The notes under the pieces are model-generated. The model was not told where the DNA came from. It ran no database searches and saw only the letters and a list, made by a program, of their open reading frames with translations. From Paracentrotus lividus (lineage: Eukaryota > Echinodermata > Echinoidea > Camarodonta > Echinidae), in NCBI GenBank assembly GCA_940671915.1, contig CALNVZ010000174.1, positions 3,869,207 through 3,933,206 of the forward strand: 64,000 bases of DNA. The letters run 5' to 3'. Shown here in pieces: positions 49,059 to 60,463 of the stretch (positions within the stretch are counted from its first letter, which is position 1; every line of letters starts with the position of its first letter). The translations under genes were made by a program, and so were the position numbers.

Positions 49059-49082
49059 GTGGACTGAAAGTGAGAGAAGCTG
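49059..49082 (+). other. Candidate 24-nt microexon
   Basis: A TATTAAT branchpoint-like site (49022-49028) and a T-rich pyrimidine tract lead to TTTCCTGTAG ending at 49058. Then come 24 nt starting GTGGACTG and ending GAAGCTG, and a donor GTAAGATC at 49083. Length is a multiple of three, so inclusion would not shift the frame. Read with one upstream base it encodes GLKVREA after a split codon; read with two upstream bases it is WTESERS; phase 0 is stopped. Microexons of this size are common in neuronal genes of animals. It lies on the same strand as the recursive splice site at 16048. The host gene cannot be identified from this window and no transcript was seen. Confidence 0.4.
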
Positions 49083-49116
49083 GTAAGATCACATTTATTT
49101 TATTTAAAATAATAAT

Positions 49117-49180
49117 ATAAGTAGAAGTAGTAGTATTAGTAGTAGCAGTAGAAGTAGTATAAGTTAGTAATAGTAGGATG
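49117..49180. repeat. Imperfect (TAG)n microsatellite
   Basis: Repeated TAG/GTA trinucleotides with interruptions (AGTAGTAG, GCAGTAGAAG), about 60 bp, just downstream of the candidate microexon. Confidence 0.85.
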
Positions 49181-50520
49181 GTAGTAAAAAAAAATTGTAA
49201 TAAAATTTAGTTTTTATTCTTGTAGAACGTTTGTGTTCAAAGTAATTTTTGATAGATGATTTTTTTATAGACCAGATAGTGGCACTTCCACATTAATAAA
49301 AACTAATTATATTTTTACAATGATATCATTAACAGCAGCCTCATAATGATTCAAACTTGTATAACATGTCATGGGCAATTTATACATATTGTGCTCTAAT
49401 TGATAATAGTTACCACAGATATAAGAACCAATGCGAAGACAAAAGGTTCTGCTGAATTTGAAAAGTACATCTAGCCTGTGGGATTGTTGTAGAAATGAGA
49501 ACGGATTTGTGAATGAAGATGCTGGAATAAAATTGTGAATAGAAACAATAGACCTGTAACATACATGTCTTATCAGGTCCATTGATCTACAAGGGAAGAT
49601 TAGGGTTTGTGACTCGGAACATAGCACAATCTCGGTCTTGAATCACAGAGCGTGGATTATAAACACGGAATCCGGTGAGAATATATTTGTGAAATTCTCC
49701 CGAGATGTCACACTTATATTTCACAACCTATTTCTAACTCTCTGTGGCATGCACTTTCCAGGTAGCGTGGCACAGATGTACCTTTACATTCACATATATC
49801 TGTTCATTATTTTATCAACTGTAAATACTAAACATTTGGATTTTGCACTGTTCTCTTAAATTGCTAACCCTTGTCCAATTTCTACCTCAAGAGGGCACTA
49901 GTGTAGTTAAACCATTAGGAAAGTGAGATAATTCATTAGGCTGAGGGACGTTGTGGGACTATTTTCTTGCACACCTAGAGCTATTTCAAATCACTGCAAG
50001 TCAGTCTGAAATAGTTTGGCTGAGATCTAGCCCAGCAAAACAAGTAAAACTAAATAGAAACCTTTTTTTTTCAAAAGAATAAAACAAAATGATTTATAGA
50101 TGATTCAAGCAAGTTGTATGCAGTTTACACAATTTCTCACGACACAAATCACCGACACAAATCACCGACAAATTTCTCCAAAAACTGTTTTAATCAAACA
50201 TTTGAAACTTGAGTTAAATTGTTTCATTCCTATAAGCTTAGCATTGATACAAATCATAAATACTAAGAAAAGGAAAATGTGTTAACTTTTATTTAATGTT
50301 GAAACACTCTCCAAAATGCATTTCAAGAAACCTCTCCTATCTATCTCTCTGTGGTCTTATATTCTCAAGATTGTGATACATTAGTTGGCTGTTTGTAGTT
50401 TCACCTGGACCTATCAATACCCTTATCCTACATTCTTACACAGATGTAACAAGACCCTGGTGGCGTGTGTTTCTTTTATCATTGCCTGAGGATCTTTCTC
50501 ACATCCTCGTTATACTCACA
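49181..50520. other. No gene seen
   Basis: AT-rich. A 14-bp unit (GACACAAATCACC plus one base) is repeated twice in tandem near 50140-50168. No supported gene. Confidence 0.6.
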
Positions 50521-50742
50521 TATCAGAGAGAGAGAGAGAGAGAGAGACAGATAGAGGGGAGAAATGGAGATAGATGAGAGAGAGAGACAGAAAGGGCGAA
50601 AGAACAAGAGGGGAGAAAGAGTGGAGAGAAAGGGGGATGGGAGGGAAGGACATGGAGAAAGAAACAGTAATAGCCAATATTCCCCAATAAAAGTTAAATT
50701 TTAGGAAATTGTATTGTGTAGGACACAATAAATAAATGGATT

Positions 50743-50841
<99 letters not shown>

Positions 50842-50970
50842 GTGATACGGGAGAGAAAAGGGGCAAAATAAGGGGAGGGGGGAGAAATAAAGGAAGAGAG
50901 AGGGGGACAAGGGGGAGATAAAACAGCAATAACCAACATTCCTCAATAAAATTTAAATTTTAGGAAATAA
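50521..50970. repeat. Tandem duplication of a (GA)n tract plus unique tail, 259-bp period
   Basis: Two units each consist of (GA)n, a purine-rich stretch, then a tail containing AACAGTAATAGCC and AAATTTTAGGAAAT. The tail starts at 50663 in the first unit and, with a few changes, at 50922 in the second. The second GA run (50743-50838) is nearly pure. The minus-strand frames through it are SLSLSL low complexity. Confidence 0.8.
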
Positions 50971-53900
50971 TATCATGTAACCAGAGAAAGAGTTGGAGGG
51001 AGGAGGAAGGCAATATTGAAATAAACAATGTTTGGAAAAAAGTATTTATAGTAATGTAACAATGCATAAATTAGTATCGGTACAGGATGGGAGAGAATGA
51101 GATAGTGAGAAAGAGAGATGGAGGAAGAGAGAGAAGGAGAAAAGGGGGTTCGGGGGAGCACTCCAATTTGCTTTGTTACTTTGGTAAATACCACCAAATA
51201 CGAAGGGGGCCGAGAACCTAATAGTCAAAATGGCCGATGGATGTTTGCGTTAAAAGCTGTTGCGATTTAACAGCGAAAGAGTGGCAGTAAGATTGAGGAA
51301 AGTTTACAGGGGTCACTCTTGAGAGTGTGTCTCCCATTTTGCCAAAGATGTCGTGCCTCTAGATATTTCATGCCAAGGAGATTGTTGCTTGAGAACATTT
51401 CAAAGCTAAACTGACTGATTTTGCTTACAGGTTTATCGGATTTGATTTAGAATCTAGGATTGTTTCTTGTAATGAGGGTATTGTGAGAAGATACAATTAA
51501 TCTAAATAATTCAACAGCTGTTTCAATGATCTTAATTAAATAAGGATACAAGAGGGCCCTCTCTCAGGAACTTATGGTTAAGAGTAATTATTGAGTGTCT
51601 TTTGTTGAGCAAAATGTATTTCAAAAAATAACATACAAATAGATATTGAGCTATTGAAGCATTGCATTATTTGACAAAATCTCCCATGCATGGTTTTTAC
51701 TACTATTTCTTGTGAATTTTTTTCTTTTAAAGCCTGCTATATTGATTTTGTTTAGATGGTATAGGTGATTAATGAATATGCCATTGCCGGAATGAATGTT
51801 TTAATGATTTAATTATTAGATTCATTAAAAGAAGAGAAATGTAGGGATAACTATATTAGAAAATGAAATGAAAATTGAGATTAGAAAAAATTCGCTGTTT
51901 ATCCTTTCTCACCCTTGTTTGAATCCTAGAAAAATATTCATCTCTTTATTTCTTTGATGGAACATACAGAACAAAAGAGACAAAAAAAGGAAATAAAAAC
52001 CCTGAAGTACTAGTAAGGAAATATCCAGTAAAGCTTTATTTGTGATAATACTCAATGAACTGTATTAGTGATGTGTGTAAAGTTGATGCAGTAGGTTGAA
52101 TGATGATAGAGTACTGGTTAGTATTTGGGTCAGGGGGTAACAATGACACCCTTCAGCTTGGGGCTACCCTAATTCATTGGGGTCCACTTGCCCCCATTCT
52201 AAAGTAATCTACCTGGTTCTGAAACCCCCTTTGGGAGGGTTGGAAAACTAGAAATCCTGTGATTTAAAGTTTTAAGATTGTTAATTGTTCAAGCAAATCA
52301 TTAAATTTCAAATTTAGATGATAAATTATGAAACCTATGTTTTTGTATTTAAAGCCCACCTAAAAAGTTTAAGTTGTTTTTAAATGTTTTTTTTTCCCTA
52401 AGGATTTATTGTATTGGACAATGCAAATATTTAAGATAAACCAAGCCAGAGTTGATGTATCAAAATAATTTTTGATACTCTCATTGAGGTCATATGCCTT
52501 TACATTCTAGAAACTAAATAGTTCAGATCATTTGCATCTGCAAGGACAACTTTCACCACTTGATGTCATTTATTATGCCACTTCCAAGCAGTAGATATGT
52601 GTAGGCCTATATAATAATGAGTAAACTATGTTTACAGAGGATAATTGATATGAAAAGGAAATATTTAGGTCCTTTCAGAATTCTATTAAAAAACTCTGAT
52701 TCAGACACTAAGTATCATCTAATCCCATTTGCTTTCACTTTACAGAAGTCATATAATGCTTTGTAAATGGTGATGTGTCTGGTATCTGAATTGAAGCGTT
52801 AGGGATATTGAGAAGGATGTTACATGTATTCAGCTTGGCGCAATTTTTCTTCTCTTTGCTGGTTTCTACTATACATCTAAATAAGTGGGTTGGAACAACA
52901 ATGTTTATTGGCGAATAAAGTTTGCCAATTATTTCTTAAGAAGATAATTAAAGGAAGTTAAGTGGTCAGATCTTTGTATGTTTTCTGAAACTTTTCTGAT
53001 TCTTAATTGTCTCCAAAGCGGCAAATTAGAAGAAGAATGCCGTTCAAACAACAAGGGAATAAAAAGCCCCTCCCATATCGGTAAAAGAAAAATTCTTGTT
53101 CAGTTTACTCTCAAAATGAAACACTAAGTTTTGATAAACTTATTAGCCAAAATGTATTGATTTATTTGAATGTCAATTTAATCCTAATTTTTAGGAATAA
53201 AAATCTTACATCCTGAAAAACGGATGTACATTCTTTTTTATTAACAGGTTGTTTTGCATCCTTATATTTATTCTACACAATGAATTGTCAAATATAAAGA
53301 GTTGTAGACAAAAAAAAAATTGTATTGAAAGATTTGATTGAGAGAGAGAGGGGGAGAGAGAGAGGGGGAGAGAGAGAGAGAGGTGAAAATAAGATTAACA
53401 CAGCAGAAAATCATATTGACATATTCCCATCTGTGCCATTAGTTTTAATGTCACAGTATGAACACGCCTATCAATGCCTACTGGCCAGGGTTAAAGATTT
53501 AATGAGGAAATTGGCCTAGCGGGAGGGCCGCTTTCCATGTAAAGGCCTTCAGTGTTTACATAAGTCTGATTCTACTGGTCTTTTGTTGCAATGTCCAGAC
53601 TCTCTAAGCCAAATCGTCGACCACTAGATTGGTAGAGAAAGAGAGAGGAGAGAGAGAAGAGGGGGGGGGTGGATGGCAGCAGAAGATCGAGAGACATTAA
53701 ACTTGGAGAGAGAAAAAAGAAAAAATAACAATGGAAAAAAAATCAGGGAAGACAACAAAAGAAGAAAAATATCTATTAACAGAAATAGAAAACAAAGAAA
53801 ATAAAACTTAATAAATTCCTCTAGTCTGCCCCCAATATTTCATTTTATTTTTTTAAAACAAATTTAATACTGATGGGGGGGGGGGGGCTCGCGCAGTGTC

Positions 53901-55478
53901 ATGTATCAAATACACCTCAATCTTTCCTTGTTTTATATCATTGTCTACAAAAATTCTATAGAAGCCTATATCTTAGCCCTTATATTTTATTAACCTACAT
54001 TCCCTTCGCTCCAATACTACTTCATTTCCCTTGCACGAGGTATGTACTGGCATGGCGTCAGCACGAGAAACAAAGCTCATTCATCATACTATCTCTATGC
54101 TAATAATGAGTAATTATATTTCAACACCAAGGCGCCTTCACCTTATTAAGATGACAAGCGCAAACAAAAAACGTGTCATTTTAAGTGTGTAAACATTGCT
54201 CAATTTTTAAACACAGTGGAGGATGCTGTATAATGAATGTTGACTAATGATGTAGCCTGAACATGCAGACACGTTGAAATTAAGAATTTAAGAGAAGGTC
54301 TACTCTGGAAGTGGGCTGTTTGAATAAGGGCAGGAACATCTGTGAAAATTTGGCAATGGATATAAAAAAAAATTGAATGTGTACAATTTTAAACAATAAA
54401 GATATGTTGGTATACTCAAAGACATCACTTGTGAGTTTTTTTGAAATTGCTTAAAAATGGAATTATCTTTTGCCCTTTTTTTTGCAATATCTTTATTGCG
54501 ATGTCTTGAAATTTGCTATTGATAGTGATTAGGCTTTTATAGTGATATAGTTTTAGAGCATTTTATTTTTTTCATTTTATGAAATGAAGTTTGAATGAAC
54601 AGGGCTTAAAGATATTCCCAACTTTCCTGGAAACCCATAGTTTTCGAAAGCTTTATTTCCTTTCAGTTGTTTTTTAATTCTAAATGTTGAATTTGTGCCT
54701 TAGGAATAAGACTATCCAAACTCAAATCATGCAACTTAAACAATTAGATAATATTTCTCTTTACACTCCAAAGTGAGATTTGTATAGCGATGATTCATCT
54801 ATATGCAAACAGACAACAATGTTGCATAATAATTTGACTATCTTGTCTCAGCTGAGTATAGCAAACAATGGCTTCAATTGAGACAATATGTCATCTTGTT
54901 AACAAGTTTTCACTGCTTCATTTTACCCCGCTTGGTTTTTTATTCTGCTTGGGGGATGTACTTCACTGTATTGGTAACATCTAAACGATTGTTTGCATGG
55001 GGACAATGTGTTTCATATCTGGAAAGAAAACAAATTTCTTGCGGCATTTCAGTTTGGAGCCATTAGGATATGTGACTAGAGGGTATACTTGTTGGAAAAG
55101 TAGATATGGAACATTTTGACTCCTTTTCCACTCCAAAATAATATTTTTTACTCTCTTTCTTGTTTTGTGTGTTTTATTTGAATATATTTTCTCTTCATAA
55201 ACTTTCCATTTTTGATATTTTTTGTTATTTTCTTTCTTTACTCTTGAATGATTTCATTGTTCATTTACAGAGTATCTTGGTCTATCTCTTCCATTTAGAC
55301 CCTGTCTCTTTTATTATCCCGACTATTTCATTAAAAATGTGTACATAGTTACATTTGTACATTGTAAACACCTGTCTTTCAATTTGTTTGATTTATCTGT
55401 AGGCCTTATATTCTTCTCCTTTTTGTAGTTTTAACAACATGTTCCTTCAATTGTAAATCATGGTCCTTTCATTTGTCT
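50971..55478. other. No gene seen; tracts and an unpaired 3' splice-site-like signal
   Basis: No supported gene. Purine tracts lie at 51090-51150, 53338-53384 and 53636-53790, and a poly-G run at 53876-53887. A 3' splice-site-like TTTTGCTTACAG ends at 51431, followed by a 22-codon open stretch with a stop, but no partner exon is seen. Confidence 0.55.
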
Positions 55479-56383
55479 NNNNNNNNNNNNNNNNNNNNNN
55501 NNNNNNNNNNNNNNNNNNNNNNNNNNNNNNNNNNNNNNNNNNNNNNNNNNNNNNNNNNNNNNNNNNNNNNNNNNNNNNNNNNNNNNNNNNNNNNNNNNNN
55601 NNNNNNNNNNNNNNNNNNNNNNNNNNNNNNNNNNNNNNNNNNNNNNNNNNNNNNNNNNNNNNNNNNNNNNNNNNNNNNNNNNNNNNNNNNNNNNNNNNNN
55701 NNNNNNNNNNNNNNNNNNNNNNNNNNNNNNNNNNNNNNNNNNNNNNNNNNNNNNNNNNNNNNNNNNNNNNNNNNNNNNNNNNNNNNNNNNNNNNNNNNNN
55801 NNNNNNNNNNNNNNNNNNNNNNNNNNNNNNNNNNNNNNNNNNNNNNNNNNNNNNNNNNNNNNNNNNNNNNNNNNNNNNNNNNNNNNNNNNNNNNNNNNNN
55901 NNNNNNNNNNNNNNNNNNNNNNNNNNNNNNNNNNNNNNNNNNNNNNNNNNNNNNNNNNNNNNNNNNNNNNNNNNNNNNNNNNNNNNNNNNNNNNNNNNNN
56001 NNNNNNNNNNNNNNNNNNNNNNNNNNNNNNNNNNNNNNNNNNNNNNNNNNNNNNNNNNNNNNNNNNNNNNNNNNNNNNNNNNNNNNNNNNNNNNNNNNNN
56101 NNNNNNNNNNNNNNNNNNNNNNNNNNNNNNNNNNNNNNNNNNNNNNNNNNNNNNNNNNNNNNNNNNNNNNNNNNNNNNNNNNNNNNNNNNNNNNNNNNNN
56201 NNNNNNNNNNNNNNNNNNNNNNNNNNNNNNNNNNNNNNNNNNNNNNNNNNNNNNNNNNNNNNNNNNNNNNNNNNNNNNNNNNNNNNNNNNNNNNNNNNNN
56301 NNNNNNNNNNNNNNNNNNNNNNNNNNNNNNNNNNNNNNNNNNNNNNNNNNNNNNNNNNNNNNNNNNNNNNNNNNNNNNNNNNN
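55479..56383. other. Assembly gap of 905 N
   Basis: No sequence. It is followed at once by a run of ten G (56384-56393), so a poly-G or GC-rich repeat probably stopped the assembly. All long frames crossing it are artefacts. Confidence 1.
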
Positions 56384-57771
56384 GGGGGGGGGGTATTATG
56401 GTTAGGAAGGAGGCATGGGATGCATGTGCAAGTAACATGTCTTGTATAAGAATTGCAAGGGGAAGATACCAACAACCACTTGTTTTTTTTTATAACCAAA
56501 ACTCTTTAACAGTTTGGGGTGAGAGTTCTTTGTGCTCTATGTGGGAGCAAGACAGGGGTGTGAATCGCACCCCTAGGGGATGTTGGAAAGGTGAGCATGC
56601 CCCCATTGAGACTTCTAACATACCCCTCTTATACCTCCTTCTCTAATGAGCTTATAAAATGGGGTTCATTGAATGGGCATGTTATTGCTTAGTAGAATTT
56701 CAAAATAACATCTGACAGCCATTTTGAATGTATGCATACAAGTGCTACGCAGTTTTCAACATGATAAAATCAAACTATCCTCACAAATAAACATGATACA
56801 AGATGTAGTTAATCAAAACAAGGATCATCAATTCAGTTCAGTTTAGATGGTTTTCATATTACTAATCACATTTACACCGAGTAATTTATCACAAGACATA
56901 TCATTAGGTTTGTAAAGTATAGGTACATTGACATCAAGATTATTCACTTTTAAGCAACACAGGGATTCCAAACTAAAGATGAAAACAATCAACATAGATA
57001 TATGAATATGTGGAAAAACCAAAACAGGTGGCATAAGAATTTGGTTCTACTTCATTTCAGTTTATTTAGTCCTTTTACATTTGAATATAAGAGCATTGCA
57101 ACATTGCCACTAGATCAATTTTTTTGTGCATTGGGGTTACGTTCAACAGGGGGAAATTGCCTCCAAATTAATGTTCACTTTTACCCTGGGCTCAACCCGC
57201 TCTTTAAGAATGCCAAGATTGGTAGCAGATGGTTTTCATGTTATCTGAGAGCTCCGCTGGAGTTAACGTTTAATGAGTTGATATTGAATCATACTTTGAT
57301 GATGTGGAAGCTAATGAATTTTGTGAGGCCCGGAGATAGCTTGTTTACCAAGTAGAGTAATTTGGACAAATTGAGGACACCTATTAATTAAGGGTGCTGG
57401 TGGTGGTTTAGGAAATGAGATAAGAGACGGAGATATGGCAGGAGATAGGAAGAAAGTTGGTGAAGAATGCAAAGAAGGGAAATGTAAGGCATAAGATAGT
57501 TTGAGAGGAAGAGATGATAACGAAAATATATTAATCAGAGGAGAGACAAAACAAAAATGACAATTGTTTAATGTTAAAGTGTCTCAATTTGAAAGATGTT
57601 ACGTGTTTAAATTTTCCTTTTCAGACTGTTTTCCCCTTTTCCTTATTTTTTTCAAGATCAAATTGCAGTCTGATCTGTTTGTTTGTGGTTAGGGCTTTCC
57701 AACAGAAAGCTCAACTTTGATATAAAACAAACATACATTTCAACTTCCATCACAACACTCTTATTCTTTCT

Positions 57772-57773
<2 letters not shown>

Positions 57774-57815
<42 letters not shown>
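57774..57815. repeat. 42-bp poly-T run
   Basis: Uninterrupted T run preceded by a short CT-rich stretch. No target-site duplication was found around it. Confidence 0.9.
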
Positions 57816-57816
<1 letters not shown>

Positions 57817-58099
57817 AACCTGTAAATGTTTTCCATTCATTAAAAAGTAAACTACCTCCAGCTTGTCAGAAATCAAACATTATGCTGGAATTATTCAACA
57901 TTTGAAAGAAAGTTGGAGGCTCACTGAACCTCTATAAAGGTCATGTTATGCCATAGACCTTTCCTATTCCCCTAAGTCAAAGCATCCCATTCAGCATTTC
58001 ATCCTATTCTGAGTGTTTAAGGTGATAAAGGTGTTACAGTGACATAGTAACAATTGACAGTCTGACAGAAGGAATTCCCACTTGTATGTCTTTTCACTA

Positions 58100-58101
<2 letters not shown>

Positions 58102-58131
<30 letters not shown>
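58102..58131. repeat. (CT)n microsatellite
   Basis: Pure CT dinucleotides, about 14 units. Confidence 0.95.
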
Positions 58132-58133
<2 letters not shown>

Positions 58134-60217
58134 AATAATCTGTCCTTGATTCTACCTACTGCTGACTTAAAGTTCTACATTATATATTCTCAGAAGTTAA
58201 AAATTAGTGAACAAACATATACCACAACATAAATCTCTAATGGGTTTGGCAAAGAGGGAAAGGGGGTTACATCTTTTTTATTTCAGAAGATTTTTATTTG
58301 CTTCTGACTTGCAATTGCTATCTACTGAAGATAAAAATAAAAGACACTTTGCGAGACATTTTCATTCTTTGTCATGTCACTGATAATGAGTTTTTAATTA
58401 TAATAGGTTGTTTCTAAAGGCAAATATTATGTCCCCAAGTCTTTTCTACTCTAGAAGTATCAGTTTGATCCAGCTTTTGTTGATTCTGTATCTTGCTATC
58501 TACTAAAGATGAAGACATATTGACCAAAAATCACTTTATTTTTTTCCTTCTGATCAAAACAGTTGTCACAGTCAGTGTTCCTCAATGAATAAAGCCTTTC
58601 TGGCTTACTGACCTATACATGATTTTGTTTTTCTTGTTACTTTTCTCTTATTTCCAATTGGGATGGTTAAGTTGGAAAAATCAGGCCTCTTACAATACTA
58701 GCTCATTTTTTGGTTTATTAATAGCGATGATTCTTCCTGTAATTTCTGATCTCATAAAACTATTTTCATTTTGCATTTCTGTAAATGTCCATTCCTCTTT
58801 ACTTGATGTTTGAAAATATACAGAAGGAAAGCTAATAAGTAACCCCTTTCTCTTACAACTTCAATATATAAGATTAGTTTCAGTGATGATTTTCCCCTTC
58901 TATACGTTTCTTTGGGAGAAGGTTGACCTATAATTCTTGGTCAGTGTTTAGATGACACAGTATAAACAACGTTGATATGCAGTTGGTGATGATGTGATGC
59001 CATTGCCTTGGACGGGTCGAATGAAGACAAAAGTGTGTTCACATTTGGTAAAAGAAGTGTTTTATGCTATAAATTTAAAATACTGCTTGCCAGATTTTTA
59101 TACAATTTGCCAAACATTTTGAAAAACATGTTCCTGTATTTGATTGGAAACAGATGTAGTTCAGTATAAATGAATAACGTACCCCAACCATTTGGGGAAA
59201 AGGATCTGAATTGTTACCATTCTTCAACAAAATTATCTCTACTTTTTCAGTTACATTGGTAAGGATGTCCTGAATGCTGTTATTTTGGACCTCCTGTGTT
59301 CATATTATTATTGTGTTTGTTGAATAGTATGAATGCCTCTTAACCAATCCATGTAAATATATTACTCGTAGATTATATTTATCTGATTTAATTATGCGTA
59401 GAAGAGTGTGAACATAAACAATCTGAGCTACAACCTTGGGCATACCTCTTGTTACAAATTCCATGACAGACAGATGGACTTACAAATGGACAGACATGTG
59501 AAAGATTTTTTAGTTTGATTGGTCAGCATCTGGCCATCGGCTGAACAGAATTCTTAACCTTTCCTACCAGTTTGCCAATCAGATCTAACACATCAGCTCA
59601 TATGCTTTCAAAGGTCCTGCTATACATGAAGGTGATACATAGGCCATGACATTTTGGTAATTTTTGCCACCAGAAAATTAATTCTTTCACATGAATTATA
59701 TGACAGGAAAAAAAATTTGATAAAATTTTCAATGTTAGAAGGTCTCTATAATTAATGTGAAGTTCTAAAGAGATGTAAATCTGAGCTTACTCTTTTCCCT
59801 GCAGTCACCTATCTTAGGGTAATGTTGACAGGATGATGAATACAAGTAATTGGTAAAGATTATATTCAGCGCTATGCTAAAAATAGTCCTTTTTCATGTA
59901 AATTCAGAGTAAATTTCTCCTCTCAACAGTTTTTACCAGGCATTGCTCTTCAACCCAAACAGTTAGATGTAGAGCTCTCGTATAGAAATAGACATGATCT
60001 TTTGTGCATACCTCTTTGAGAGTAATTACCACTTACGTGCTATTAAAACCCTCTTACCTGTCTATTATCTATTACATGTATTACACTTCACTGAGCTTCT
60101 ATTGTGCCTGAAGATATTGATGATAAGGATGGTGTATTGAAAATCATTCAGATTCTAAAAATCCTGCCTATACTCTCCTATGTCTATTCAGATCTGCTCC
60201 TACTATTAGTTGGTCTT

Positions 60218-60463
60218 TAAGGGTGGTATCTCACTTTTTTCTATTTCTATTTTCTATTCTGTCGCGGAGACGTCTCCGCGATGGATAAAAAGTAATAGAG
60301 AAGTCTCCGATATTGCGGAGCCGTCTCGGAGACGGATTTGGGACTACTTCATACTTTTTTCCCCCTATAAATTGTCGCGGAGACGTCTCCGCGATATCAG
60401 AGACGTATCTAATACTTTTTATCCGTCGCGGAGACGTCTCCGCAAAGTGAGATACCACCCTTA
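60218..60463. mobile_element. 242-bp palindromic, CpG-rich MITE with TA target site
   Basis: Perfect 18-bp terminal inverted repeats: AGGGTGGTATCTCACTTT at 60220-60237 and its reverse complement at 60444-60461, with TA just outside each end (60218-60219, 60462-60463). TA target and short length fit a Tc1/mariner-type MITE. Inside, the perfect 20-bp palindrome TCGCGGAGACGTCTCCGCGA occurs at 60262-60281 and 60375-60394; a third copy at 60426-60444 keeps the 16-bp core, and a broken copy lies near 60315-60334. GGATAAAAAGTA blocks flank these in inverse orientation, so the whole element is nearly self-complementary. The frames on both strands (84 and 75 codons, Arg-rich) arise from the palindrome and are not genes. 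Confidence 0.85.

Larger units (their letters stand above)
56384..60217. other. No gene seen
   Basis: No supported gene. AGGGGTG and CACCCCT form a 7-bp hairpin at 56554-56574. A 42-bp T run lies at 57774-57815. The frame 57002-57355 (117 codons) is the longest unexplained one here, with mixed composition, but it resembles nothing I know. Splice-site-like strings near 59250 and 59804 lack convincing partners. Confidence 0.55.

Noticed and set aside
55447..56499. Frames of 310-350 codons on both strands
   Set aside because: They consist almost wholly of N from the 905-base gap.
59249..59259. 8-nt exon between CAG and GTAAGG
   Set aside because: Too short to judge and the donor is weak; similar chance pairs occur at 59804-59820 and 60603-60612.
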